Assembly (NCBI GenBank): GCA_964036275.1
Contig: OZ038437.1
Location: 13,338,590 to 13,402,589 of the forward strand
DNA length: 64,000 nucleotides
Direction: 5' to 3'
Origin: Litoditis marina
Lineage: Eukaryota > Nematoda > Chromadorea > Rhabditida > Rhabditidae
The position numbers were made by a program, and so were the translations under genes. Numbering within the stretch: position 1 is the first letter of the stretch; each line of letters opens with the position of its first letter. Below, piece after piece: positions 22,765 through 35,500 of this stretch. Under the pieces are notes generated by a model. That model ran no database searches, had not been told where the DNA came from, and saw only the letters and a program-made list of their open reading frames with translations.

Positions 22765-25700
22765 ATGGATGATTCCGACAAATCTTCTGTCAGCACCCCC
22801 ACCTTCGGTGAAAATCTGGTCAGTTTTCCAGGTTTCCCAAACTTTGTTGCATTTTTTTTCAAGATTCAAACGAGATAAATAAACTTTTCAATTTTCCCAG
22901 CTTCACCGATGATTCCAACATAATAACAAGGTCTGTTTTGAAGAATGTTAAATGAACAAGTAATTCTCCATGGTGGGGGTCAGTTCTGAACTGTATTGAT
23001 CTTTCCTAATTACCATAGTCAGGCCGATTACATTCATCTTACCTCAAAAGAGTTGACAAGGTGCGAAAACGTTAGAGCAGAGATAGAGAGTGTTGGATAA
23101 ATGAGACGCAGAGATGGAGGGCGAGAGGCGCCGCAAAGACAATAAATCGTGTAAAATGTCGCAATTTGACTAGTATACAACTAAACTTGATTCGGTCGAT
23201 TTTTCCAAACAGTTATAAGTGTTCTAGAACTTAACAGAATAAGTGACTGTTTAAAACACAACTAGACACGAGTTAACTAAGGGAAAATCAAATTCTGTGG
23301 GGTTCAACTGATGATGACCCAACCCTCTGAGAAAACCCAAAAGTTGTCTCGAATCCGGGTCGAAGCAATTTTTGAGTTCATTTTTCACTGATCACGTCAA
23401 TTCATCATAACTATAATGTTTAATCAGTTATTTAATTACAGGATGGTTCCCCCCCTCCTACCGAGGACCTACTGAGCAACTCATTCGTTGTATTGGATGT
23501 CACAAACTCGGAGGATAGCTCCCGAAATAATAGATCAGGTACTTTTATACTTCAGAGTGACAACAATTGCAGTTTGATCTCGAAACTCGCTACATTTCGT
23601 GAAATTTGACTGAAAAGCAGCGGGAGTGTAAAAGCAAACTATAGACTCAGCGTGATAAAGTAATATACGTCGTGTAGGCTTCAGTTGAACAGAGCAAACC
23701 CTATAGTTGTCCGAATTGTTTTCGCAAATGTCGAAAAAATGACTTCATTTTGTAAACGAAATTTTGAAGTTTTACGTATTTGTATGCTAAAACAAGTTTC
23801 TTTTCTTGGAATTGCCACACCTAATGGTATAGTCTGTTTCACGCAACAATAGTCCTCTACAGTGAGATTATTAAACTTTTGAGTGAATTTTCAATATCCT
23901 ATAGGTATTGTAAATAGCTTAAACTACGCGATTTTGTTTTCCACATTGGTTACTACCAGCATAGAAAACAGTAAATCTGAAATTATGTTTGTTGATTAGA
24001 TAAATGCTCATGAATATTCGACAGATTACTGTAGAAAGTCATCGATTGGTGAAACGAACTATATGCCAGCATCTCAACTCAGATAGTTTTGTAGTTATTC
24101 AGCTGGTGCAATTTAAGGTCAATAGGATTACTAACATACTAATAAGGTGAATGTTCTCAAAAAAGAAACCAGTTTTCCGATCAAAGCAGTTCGGTGTATT
24201 TTCAGCCAGAACCGGACATTCTCTGGGAAGCACCATTTGGTCCCCTAGTTCCACTTCGCCCGCCTTACTGGCTGAACTTACTCTGTCCAACGATGTTAGT
24301 TGATATTTCATTAAAGATTTTTTTCTCAACGTAAGCAGATTTTGAAAATAGAAAAAACCTTTGTTTCTCAAATTAAATCTCAAGTTCAGTTGCTGACATG
24401 CAATTATCTCATGACTGTCTCTGGTGTAGCAGGTTATATTTGCGAGCTACATCCTACATTCATACTATGTGTAATCAACCATTGGAATTTGGGTCATGAC
24501 ATTCACGAACCCAGTTCAGCGTCGAAAATCGATTTAGTCGCCTCAAACCTTCGATTTTTTTATCAAAAAATAAGCAGTTTTACCGAGTTAGTTCAAAGTT
24601 GTAACATACTTAACTCGAATCTCCACTCTATAGTTAAACAAGTTGGTGCCGATTCATACTGGATTACTCGGTTTTTGTCGAAACTTGAATTCTGGAAAAC
24701 AAGTTGACGGAAAAGCACATTCCATGTTTGCACATTCTGCTGGTTGATTAAACTCAAAAGATGTTTTGTTTTAGGTTTTCCTGTCTCCACCTCCTGGTCT
24801 GGGATTGGACAGAAGTTGCCGTGGATATACCATGGATAGAAGTCGACCGAGCACGCCCCGAACGGTTAGTTCTTCTCTTTTCGTCATCGGTTGAGAAGTA
24901 CCACAACTAGGACTCGTGCAAGTTTTGGGTGACATTCGATTTTCTCATGTGAAAACAGAACTAAGTATTGCGCGAAAGGACTACTTTCAACAATTTGCTG
25001 GTTTTTGGACAAACAGTAGGTTATGCGTGAGTTTTGGTGCTGGTATGAACACAGTTACAAATTATATAAGACTCGTTAGAAAAAAAGTTAGAAAAAACGT
25101 AGAAGGATAGTTAAATTTCCAAAATAATGCTATATTTAAAACTCCGAAAATGGGTAGTTCATATATGCTATTCTTTCTTTCCAGGCTCCTCCATCTACTC
25201 GTGAGAGCTTCTCACAATTCCCGTTCTCGCCACCCGCGCCGCCCACTCCTCCTATGGGAAGAAACCAACAGGTATATCCTGTTATCTCATATTAACGAAA
25301 ACTGACATGAACTTGTCATTTATAATAATGTAAGATGAAAAACATATCACGCTTTGTTCCAATTTACACTGACTGCAAACCATGAAATTTGAGTATCTGA
25401 ATTGAAAACAAGTTTTTCGGTAGAATAGTTATCTCACTGGTGCATGTCAGCAACCCTGAGCCACTAGTTGGGAAACCCCCTCTATGTTGGTAGTGACAAC
25501 TATTTTTCGCTGAGTTGAATCGAAAAACCTTCTTGAAAACTCGAACCCTAGTAAAAGGTAATCGAACTTCATTGGCGTGTGCAGGCTCAATTCTGAGTCG
25601 ACCAAAATGAAATTAATTTCTATTCCACATATGGGATGGCGATTTTTTCAGTAGATTTGTAATTGCAATCTCTCTATTGATCACTGTTAATGACAATCCT

Positions 25701-27002
25701 GAAAATATTCCATTTTTTCTGATATTGGGGAAAGAAAAGTCTGTTTTCCGGCATTCTCTGACCTTTCAAACAAATATACTATTAGAAAATGAGTATCTGT
25801 TGCAGGTTTCCGCTCATCTTAACTCCGATGCTACAACCAATCCTATTTGCGATTTGCTACTGAGACATGGAAATTCCTCTGCACAACAGGTATACTGTTA
25901 GTCAGTTGCACAGTTTCGTGAAACATGTTAAACACAGCAGAACTCAAAATCGTGCAATTTCAAAGTGCACGATTCTTCATTAGAATGCTAGCTCTATGTG
26001 ACTGTCCAATTCACTTCTAGTATAACACATCTTGCTCATATGTGTATCAAGCGCCATAATTTAGCTGGGTAAGTTTCAGGAACGGGTAGATTGACCACAA
26101 ATGCGTGTTGTTCTGCCTCCATTGGATTGGCTTATCAATAAGTGAGTACTTGTAGTAGAAGTAAATAGAGTAGTCACGTGAAGTTAGCTTTCCAATGAGG
26201 CATCGTGTTATTTTTCATTGCGCGTTTCTGAGTTCTGCTGTGTTTTACATGTTTCACGTGACTGTGCAATTGACTAACATTCTACCCATTTCTACAGCCA
26301 ATTGCCCATACAGTCTGCGCCTCGCTGATCTGCTCACATTCTCGTCAAGTATTGGCCTATAAAATACGAAAATGATCGGGAAAAAAATGACCCTCAATTG
26401 CAAAAGCCACATTAAGACCACATTGTGATTGTGACGAGTTGTGACTTTCGGTAACACTGTGACAAAAGTCGGTAGAGTTGGCCGTAGTCCCCCTTCAACT
26501 GCCTGTTTTCCGCAAAACTGTTTCTCATGTTGAAATTCGGTAGGCCACGTCCCGTCAAGTACCCCTTCGAGTCCCCAGGTTCTATCTTAGAAACCTGTAC
26601 CGCACGCATACGGCGCGGCGCCTCAATTTCGCTTCTAAAAGTGAGAACATGCTTTATTTGCACCTATTGGTGATCGAAAAAGAGTGTTCTGCTGTGAAAT
26701 ATTGTTGATTATACAGCGTCTCAATTTCAATTACAACCTACAATTTTAATACCATACAGAGACAAGAGAATTTGGAGATTGGTAATGAATCATCAACATG
26801 TAACATTGAGATGTGACAAATAAAACTTGAAATTCGAAACTTGATTATAATTACAAACTTTCATTATTTTCAGATGTCGTCAGATGTTCAGATTCAGAAC
26901 ATGGAGGTCCCGCATCTCTCTCTCCCACCCTTTCCACAGTTTGTGAATCAGAATCCAAGAGCTCGATTCTATTCGGATCGACAGGTTTGTCTCAGACTTT
27001 AA
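22765..27002 (+). CDS. Finger-less tandem copy of the nanos-like gene
   Basis: Exons 22765-22818, 23442-23538, 24206-24294, 24775-24864, 25185-25271, 25806-25889 and 26874-26984 are in consistent phase and give 204 open codons. They match exons 1-7 of the gene at 29543 with only scattered replacements. No counterpart of exons 8-12, which carry the zinc finger, is present between 26985 and 29000. If the last donor is not used, translation runs five codons into the intron and stops at 27002, giving a 209-residue Ser/Pro-rich protein without a finger. The shared 5' flank and all introns show that it arose by tandem duplication. It could be a truncated pseudogene or a separate finger-less product. 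Confidence 0.7.
23828..24063. mobile_element. TA-flanked MITE, intact copy
   Basis: The ends TAGTCTGTTTCAC and GTGAAACGAACTA are inverted repeats between TA dinucleotides. The duplicate locus has the empty site around 30572 (TGATATGCC), so the element entered after the duplication. Confidence 0.9.
25891..26024. mobile_element. MITE abutting the exon 6 splice donor
   Basis: The element starts TATACTGTTAGTCAGTTGCA one base after the last exon base of exon 6, so its end supplies most of the GTATAC donor. The same arrangement is present in the other gene copy at 32583-32716, so this insertion predates the duplication. Confidence 0.8.
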
Positions 27003-28519
27003 ACACGTTTCACTTACAACAAATACTTGATACAATTCAAAATATATAATTTTGCGTCAAACGTTAGGCGAAGTGGAATTTGATTTTTGAATTTCGCGGC
27101 GTTGTGGATTTAAGCCAAACTTCAAGCCAAATATAGCAACGTGAAGCATTACAATTTTGCGTCAAAAATCGAATCTCTGAAGTTAAAATCCAAGTTGTTT
27201 TACTAGATTCTTTTCACTAGCTTGTTCACTAGTGGATAACAAGCTCGGTTTTTGAAGCTTGTTTTACAAGTTGGGCGCGGGGTTACGGTAGCCGGTCAAA
27301 CGGGTCAGGGCAGGCTGGCTCTTCCCTCAATACCAGCTTATAAATCATATTCGACACAGTATTAGATTTTCTGTTCTACAACGATTATTTGTGGTTTAAT
27401 CAAACAAAAAACGATGAAATTCATTTTAGTTTTATTCATGGCACAACGCGAACTTACAATTACAACAAAACGATATACTTATACATGAATGAAATATGTG
27501 TACTACTACATCTACAAACTTACAAATCATTGACATCGCGAGACACATTGAATTGAACGCCAGAAAAGGATGACTAGGCCAAAATTACTGGAGTTTGCCA
27601 ATTTCATGTTCTCACAATACCATTACTCTTATGAATTAAAAAATTATATTTTTAATACTATGATTTTGAAAGATTATCGACTCGAGAGATATTTGAATAA
27701 TATGCAACACAATTCAAGAGGCCACAGACTTACAACCATACTCCATACACCAAGTCCGACTATTCGACCCAAACTTATCCGTTTTACATCAAAACACGTG
27801 AAAATTAATGATTTGGCATAAAACCACGCAAAAATTCAAGATGTCACAACAAAATAAGGTCTAATTCTACCGGAATCGGCTGGAAAATACACTAAATTCA
27901 TAAATTTTTGTAGCTGCCGGCCTGTTTAGAACTGAATATTTAAAAAAAAGAATTCGGATAACTAAGTGAAAAAAAAGTGCAAGGATGTGAAAATGGTTCA
28001 ACTTCGCCGTTATTCCACCGGATGCATTCTGATAAGGTTGAAGGGGAACTTCGTCTGTGTCCATTCTATCAAAATCTCCTGTCCCAGTTGGAATGTAGGT
28101 TGTTCGCAGTTGAACTGAAAAAAAAAACACATTCATACTGAGTCTGACTGTGTCACATAATACTCCAGCCAAACAATAATCTAGCAGTAAGCCCCCTCTT
28201 CTACCCAAACCCGGCAACGTTTGGATTTTGAGATCAAACGTACGCAATTTTCATATACTAATGCTGTATGCACTTGCACATCTTCGCTTGAATTGTATCA
28301 CAAAAAACGAGTTAACCTGCAAGTATGTGGTATGTCAATATGCTTCGTTTTTCTTTTACTTAGTTGTACTTCGTACTTTCTAGAAAATTTTGCCAACAGA
28401 AAATAACTTAACGTCGATTAGAATGTTACAACAAGACCACCCTTCTTTTGGACTATGACATTGAAAGCAGACCAGGTTAGGTTGTCCGAGGCCAGAATGA
28501 ATGAGAAATGGGCTACCAA

Positions 28520-28684
28520 ACACCAGTAAGGTCCGACTAAGCGACAAAAAGTAGTCCGTTTTAGATGTGAACACGTGAAGATTCATGATTTTTACATCAA
28601 AAGTAGACCGATTTTCTTATTTTGGGCGAAAAAGTAGTCCGTTTTTCGAATTTTTCTGACTATTCGGACAACTTTACTGGTGTA
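28520..28684. mobile_element. MITE with ACACCAGTAAGGT ends
   Basis: The element begins ACACCAGTAAGGTCCGAC and ends GGACAACTTTACTGGTGTA, which are inverted repeats. A related element lies at 52939-53102 (ends ACACCAGCAAGGTTGTCCGA). Confidence 0.7.
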
Positions 28685-28840
28685 TTTGGGCTACTTTTCC
28701 TCGACAACGTGAACATTGGTCTATTTTAGGTGCAAAAATATATTATTTTTCACGTGTTTAAACTCAAAAGTGGACTGTTTTTCGTTAAATAGTCGGACCT
28801 CACTTGTGTATAAGTACGTTTTCACTTCAACTGATGAAAT

Positions 28841-28955
28841 GAAAGTTCTGAAGCACAATTTCAATCTGATTCCGAACCCCGTGCAATTTTCGCACCCGTC
28901 GCTGCTGAAAACGACCACTGGCTCCAAATGGACTTTTTGGGTTGCATACACGCAG
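28841..28955 (+). other. Possible isolated exon
   Basis: A plus-strand open segment reads LIPNPVQFSHPSLLK and then GSKWTFWVAYTQ, directly before a good donor (CAG|GTGAAT). Its composition is protein-like and it has a W-x-x-W pair. No acceptor or neighbouring exon is convincing, and the opposite strand is also open. It may be a fragment of a displaced gene. Confidence 0.25.
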
Positions 28956-29542
28956 GTGAATAATACATTTTTCTGGACATGTAACGGGCAAGCAGGCGAT
29001 CGTTATACTTTGATCTCCATCAACGCTGTATCTCACGAATTGCGACCGAAAACACAATCAAACTACAAACACCAGCGGGACAGAGTGCAACCAGTACCAA
29101 TGTGAAGATCTGATTTGGATAGAGCGAACCCTACAAAATCAATCGTATACCGAAAATAGTTTTCACAGAAGTTTTACATTGTGAATGGAGATTTTTTTTA
29201 CCTTCTGAACAGTTTTTTCCTAAATTCCAACCTACTCTTGCCGTTTCACTTTTCACAGCCATCCATACAACTTTCCCACTTCTGATTGAAAAATCTATAA
29301 CTTTTTTTCACAAGTCTCAACTTTTCCCCTCTAAATTGAACATGTCTCATCGTAATATGATAATTGGCTTTTATCTTTCCTCAAACCCCAACTAAAGCGG
29401 TCTGCGTCTCATCTCCAAAACGCTAATTGCTTATTGACCCATTGATTGACAGCAAACGCAGCGCCGCCCAAATGGGGCGGGGCTTATTTTAGAAGCCGGT
29501 AACTTTCGATCGGGTGAAATCAGTCTTCTTCCGGATCACATA

Positions 29543-32500
29543 ATGGATGATTCCGACAAATCTTCTGTCAGCACCCCCACCTTCGGTGAAAATCTGGTCA
29601 GTTTTTCAGGTTTCCCGAAATTTGTTGCATTTTTTTTAAGATTCAAACGAGATAAATAACCTTTTCAATTTTCCCAGCTTTACCGATGATTCCAACATAA
29701 TAAGAAGGTCTGTTTTATGTAAAGAATGTTAAATGAACAAGTAATTCTCCATGGTGGGGGTCAGTTCTGAACTGTATTGATCTTTCCTAATTACCATAGT
29801 CAGGCTACGATTACACTCATCTTACTTCAAAAGAGTTGACAAGGTGCGAAAACGTTAGAGCAGAGATAGAGAGTGTTAGATAAAGGAGACGCAGAGATAA
29901 AGGGCGAGAGGCGCCGCAAAGACATTAAATCGTGTAAAATGTCGCAATTTGACTAGTATACAACTTAAGTTGATTCGGTCGATTTTTCCAAACCAGTTAT
30001 AGTTGTTCTGAAACTTAACAGAATAAGTGACTGTTTAAAACTCAACTAGACACGAGTTAACTAAGGGAAAATCAAATTCTCACGCATGATAACCCAGCCC
30101 TCTGAGAAAACCCAAAAGTCGTTTTGAATCCGGGTCGAAGCAATTTTTGAGTTCATTTTTCACGATCACATCAATTCATCATAACTATAATGTTTAATCA
30201 GATATTTAATTACAGGATGGTTCCCTCCCTCCTACCGAGGACCTACTGAGCAACTCATTCGTTGAATTGGATGTTACAAACTCGGAGGATAGCTCCCGAA
30301 ATAATAGTTCAGGTACTTTTATGCTTCAGAGTGACAAAAATTGTAGTTTGATCTCGAAACACGCTAGAGTTCGGCAGCAAACAAACTCAGCGTGGTGAAG
30401 CAATATTCATCATATTGGCTTGAGATTGAAAATAGCAAACCCTATAGTTGTCCGAATTGTTTTCGCGAATATCGAAAAAATGACTTCATCTTTTATACGA
30501 AATTTTGAAGTTTCACGTATTTGTACGCTAAAACAAGTTTCTTTTCTTGAAATTGCCACACCTAATGATATGCCAGCAATCTCAACTCAGATAGTTTTGT
30601 AGTTATTCAGCTGACGCAGTTTAAGGTCCATAGGATTACTAACATACTAGTAAGGTTGATGTTCTCAAAAAAGAAACCAGTTTTTCGATCAAAGCACTTC
30701 GGAGTATTTTCAGCCAGAACCGGACATTTGCTAGGGAGCACCATTTGGTCACCTAGTTCCACTTCGCCCGCCTTCTTAGCTGAACGGACTCTGTCCAACG
30801 ATGTTAGTTGATATTTCATTAAAGATTTTTCTATCAACAGATTTTGAAAATAAAAAAAACTTTGTTTCTCAAATTAAAGGAGACCGGAACACAACTTGAG
30901 CAAAGGTTTTTTTCGGGCTGCTTTCAACTGTATTGAGATCAGAGAGTACAAATAGCTCGTATATTGGTTTGATCATCCACGTGACATTCATATTACAATG
31001 CCGCGCGACACGCAACGCGTCGAATCAAAAGTAGGATACAGCAGCTTTACGAGAAACCATGTTGCTCTCCGGTCTCCTTTAAATCTCAAGTTCAGTTGCT
31101 GACCTGCAATTATCTCATGACTGTCTCTGGTGTAGCAGGTTATATTTGCGAGCTACATCCTACATTCATACTATGTGTAATCAACCATTGGAATTTGGGT
31201 CATGACGTTCATGAACCCATTTCAGCATTGAAAATTGATATGGTTGCCTCAAACGTTCTATTTTTGTATCAAAAATGAGCAGTTTCACCGAGTTGGGCAA
31301 AAGCTGTAACATATTATCTTGAATCTCGACTCGAAATTGAAACAAATTAGTGTCGATTCAGACTGAGTACTCGATTTCGTCGAACTTGAACCTGAAAAAA
31401 AAACAAGGAAAATCGTTTTTGCACGTTGGTTAATTCCAAAAGTTTATTTATTGTTTCAGGTTTTTCCGTCTCCACCACCTGGTCTGGGATTGGACAGAAG
31501 TTCCCGTGGATATACCATGGATAGAAGTCGACCGAGCACGCCCCGAACGGTTAGTTCTTCTCTTTTCGTCATTGGTTGAGAAGTACCACAACTAGGATTC
31601 GTGCAAGTTTTGGGTGACATTCGATTTTCTCATGTGAAAACAGAAGCAAGTATTGCGCGAAAGGACTACTTTCAACAATTTGCTGGGTTTTGGACAAACA
31701 GTAGGTTATGCGTAAGTTTTGGTGCTGGTATGAACACAGTTACAAATTATATAAGACTCGTTAGAGAAAAAAGTTAGAAAAAAACGTAGAAGGATCGTTA
31801 AACTTCCAGAATAACGCTACATTTACAACTCCGAAAATGGCCAGTTCATATATGATATTCTTTCTTTTCAGGCTCCGCCCTCTATTCGTGACAGCTTCTC
31901 ACAATTCCCGTTCGCGCCACCCGCGCTGCCCAATTCTCCTATGAGAAGAAACCAACAGGTAAACCCTGTTAACTCATATTAACGAAAACTGATATGAACT
32001 TGTCATTTGAAATAATGTAAGATGAAAAAAATATCACGCTTTGTTCCAATTTACACTGACCGCAAACCATGAAATTGGAGTATCTGAATTGAAAACAAGT
32101 TTTTTGGTAGAATAGTTATCTCACTGGTGCATGTCAGCAACCCTGAGCAACTGGTTGGGAAATCCCCTCTATGTTAGTAGTGACAACTATTTTTTGCTGA
32201 GTTGAATCGAAAAACCTTTCTGAACTCGAGCACTAGTCAGAGCTGTGCAGGTAATCGAACTTCATTGGCGTGTGCAGGCTCATTTCTGAGTCGACCAAAA
32301 TGAAATTGATTTCTATTCCACATATGGGATGGCGATTTTTTTAGTAGATTTGTAATTTCAATCTCTCTATTGATCACTGTTAATGACAATCCTGAAAATA
32401 TTCCATTTTTTCTGATATTGGGGAAAGAAAAGTCTGTTTTCCGGCATTCTCTGACCTTTCAAACAAATATACTATTAGAAAATGAGTATCTGTTGCAGGT

Positions 32501-35500
32501 TTCCGCTCATCTTAACTCCGATGCTACAACCAATCCTATTTGCGATTTGCTACTGAGACATGGAAATTCCTCTGCACAACAGGTATACTGTTAGTCAGTT
32601 GCACAGTCACCTGGAACATGTTAAACACAGCAGAACTCAAAATCGTGCAATTTCAAAGTGCACGATTCTTCATTAGAATGCTAGCTCTACGTGACTGTCC
32701 AATTCACTTCTAGTATAACACATCTTGCTCATATGTGTATCAAGCGCCATAATTTAGCTGGGTAAGTTTCAGGAACGGGTAGATTGACCACAAATGCGTC
32801 TTTTTCTGCCTCCATTGATTTGAATTGGCTCATCAATGAGTGAGTAGTTATACTGGAAGTAAATTGAGTAGTCACGTGAAGTTAGCATTTCAACGAATAG
32901 AGCTCTTTGTCATTGCACGTTTCTGAGTTTTGCTGTGTTTTACATGTTTCACGTGACTGTGCAATTGACTCACAGTAAGCCCATATCTACAGCCAATTGC
33001 CCATACAGTCTGCATCTCGCTGACCTGCTCACATTCTCGTCGAGTATTGGCCAGTAAACTACAAAAATTATCGGTCATCTAACTGGGAGTTTCCTGAGAA
33101 CCTCCCCCCAATTTCAACTATTTATTCACATTTACAGCACCTCGATCCAAATTGCAACCTACAATTTTGATAAAGATTTGAAAATCGATCGTGAACCAGC
33201 ACCATGTAACATTGAAACTCGAAACTTGAAAACTCTCCAACATTAAACTCGAAACTTGCTTATAATTACAAACTTTTCTCATTTTCAGTTGGCACCTAAT
33301 ATGGAGGTCCCGCCCCTTTCTCTCCCACCCATTCCACAGTTTGTGAACCAGAATCCTAGAGCTCGATTCTATTCGGATAGACAGGTTTGTCTTGGACGTA
33401 ACGCATGTTTCACTTACAATGAAATACTCGTCCTTCTCTAATTCAACCTGAATCGGAATTACTGCCACATGACAGAGATGTATATACTTGCCAATGGCGT
33501 TCTACAGTAATCAGGCAAACATTCAAGCCCAATTTTATCGCAAACGAACTTCAGGAGATTTATTTTGGAGATTTCGGTAGTAATGAGCGTGAAGAAGAAA
33601 ATGACGAAGGGATTGAGATGTCTACAATTTTTGTTTATGTTTGACAATCATACTGTAAAGAGCTATACGTGGGTGGAACAATCAATATTGATTCATTCGT
33701 TTTCAGATGCATTCGCAGCCTGTGTCAATTCCTCGTCTGCGAGCATTGAGTACCAGACTGGCCGATCATAGCAACAGTGTTGCTCAACCTCAGGTCAGGA
33801 TTATGGTGTTCAAACACATTGAGTTTTGCACCCCCAGTTGCATATCGCGGAAAGGTGTGCATGAGAAACGCCAAAAGTCAGCATAGATGACTGAGAAAAC
33901 TAGACATTATGTATTTTCGTTACGAATATGGTTTCATGTGTGGATAGCCTCTGAAGTACGTCTATTCGATGATTGTGCTCATTTATTCGGTCGCCTATTT
34001 TGTCGAATCTGTCACTTTTGGCAGATTCCTGTTCACCGGAAACAGAATCTATATTGAGAAAACATAAATTCTGTTCGCAAACTCTAGTTTTTCGGATTTG
34101 GTGATTTTTCCAGAGACTGAATCAGACTTTTTCCGGAACTGGCAGCAGAATTCGCGACCGGACTTTCTCATTCGAGGTAAGTGACAACCGAACCAGTACT
34201 TACTATGAGATAGTAACTAACATCATATACCCTTGTCAAAACATCGTTAGTTCCAGTTCAACTATATTGCCCATTCGTGCGATTTAAAACGCGAATTTCC
34301 ACATTTATAGATGAAAAGGAGCCTTTAAGGTCCCTTATAGGTCCGTGATGTTTTAGCCGAAACTATCCTATAAGCTATAAGGGCCTCATACTTTTCACCT
34401 TGTTAGATGTGGCACTCCAATTGGAGCAGAATAAGAGGACATTGTTACAGGAATGTGGGTATTGCAAGAGTATTTTGAATGAGTTATTGATCAGGTCATC
34501 ACAGTTTCCGGATGATTATTGACACAATATATACTTTTTAACATTTTTTAATCCAAACATTTTTTTATTAAAAAACATGTATTATTATTAATATTAGTAT
34601 TATTTCTTTCATTACAGGAATGTAGCTATTGCAAGAGTATTGGGGAGGAGTTCAGGGGTCATTCGAACCGAAATTGTCACCGTTTGGCTGTGTTGTCCCC
34701 CTGCGAGATGTGCGGGGCGGAGGGGTTCGAAAACCACACAAAAAGGTACGTTATAGTCGTCGCCAACGGAAAGGCGGGAAGGTACTGTATTTCTCACTTT
34801 ACGCTGTGTACGCACCCATGTTATTGATTTTAATGTTTCATGTTACCTACTCTATAGCTAATAGGTTAGCGGGCTGCTACGGAAATTTTGTTCGCAGGTT
34901 CGATTGCGGTGAGAGACACAATTTTATAAATTTGGCACCCACTACAATAAGAACTATTATTATAATGATAATAATAATGATAATGTTAGAAGAAGAGAGA
35001 CCGATCATACTATTTTTCTGTTCAGCTATGTCACAGTCTTTCCAAACAATGAACGAGATTATTGTCATCTATCGTGAACATTTAGCAAAATACTTTCCTC
35101 AACCTCAACAAGTAAATTTTTCACTCTTTTTCGTTTGTCCTTTTTGTTGCAGCGTTTTCAGAAGTAATGCCATTCTTGAGTAGCTTGTACAAATCACTCC
35201 GTTGTTGGGCCTCCCATTTTTGATGAATTGAAATTTAACGTGACTGTGAGTGGTCACATTTTGTATAGTGTGCGCCAAATCTGTAAAATATCCGTCACCT
35301 GCGAGACTCAAACCGTGCCCAATAGTACGGGAGACCCGGGCGCTAACCACTTCACCATCAGGGCTTACAGCAACGCTAATAAATGTGGCTTTACACAGCA
35401 CCAAGTCAGGTATACAGTACTCCCGGTTTCCGTTAAGCGACAAGTACATATACTGCATGTTTCAGTAAATGTCCCCACCTGAAGAAGGAAGAGTTGGAAT

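Larger units (their letters stand above)
26985..29005. other. Spacer between the two nanos-like copies
   Basis: Homology to the downstream copy fades within about 60 bp of the end of exon 7. The region contains repeated AATTTTGCGTCAAA motifs (27040-27180) and related short repeats near 27740-27830. A minus-strand frame at 27867-28247 (126 codons) has a good acceptor-like tract at its start but no domain. I could not support a gene. Confidence 0.5.

Noticed and set aside
27867..28247. 126-codon minus-strand frame between the nanos copies
   Set aside because: It begins after a good acceptor-like tract, but shows no domain and no partner exon, so I left it as uncertain spacer.
34629..35183. 184-codon plus-strand frame over the nanos finger exon
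   Set aside because: It is out of frame with the finger and runs through the donor, the SINE and the intron; the spliced frame explains the conserved Cys and His residues.
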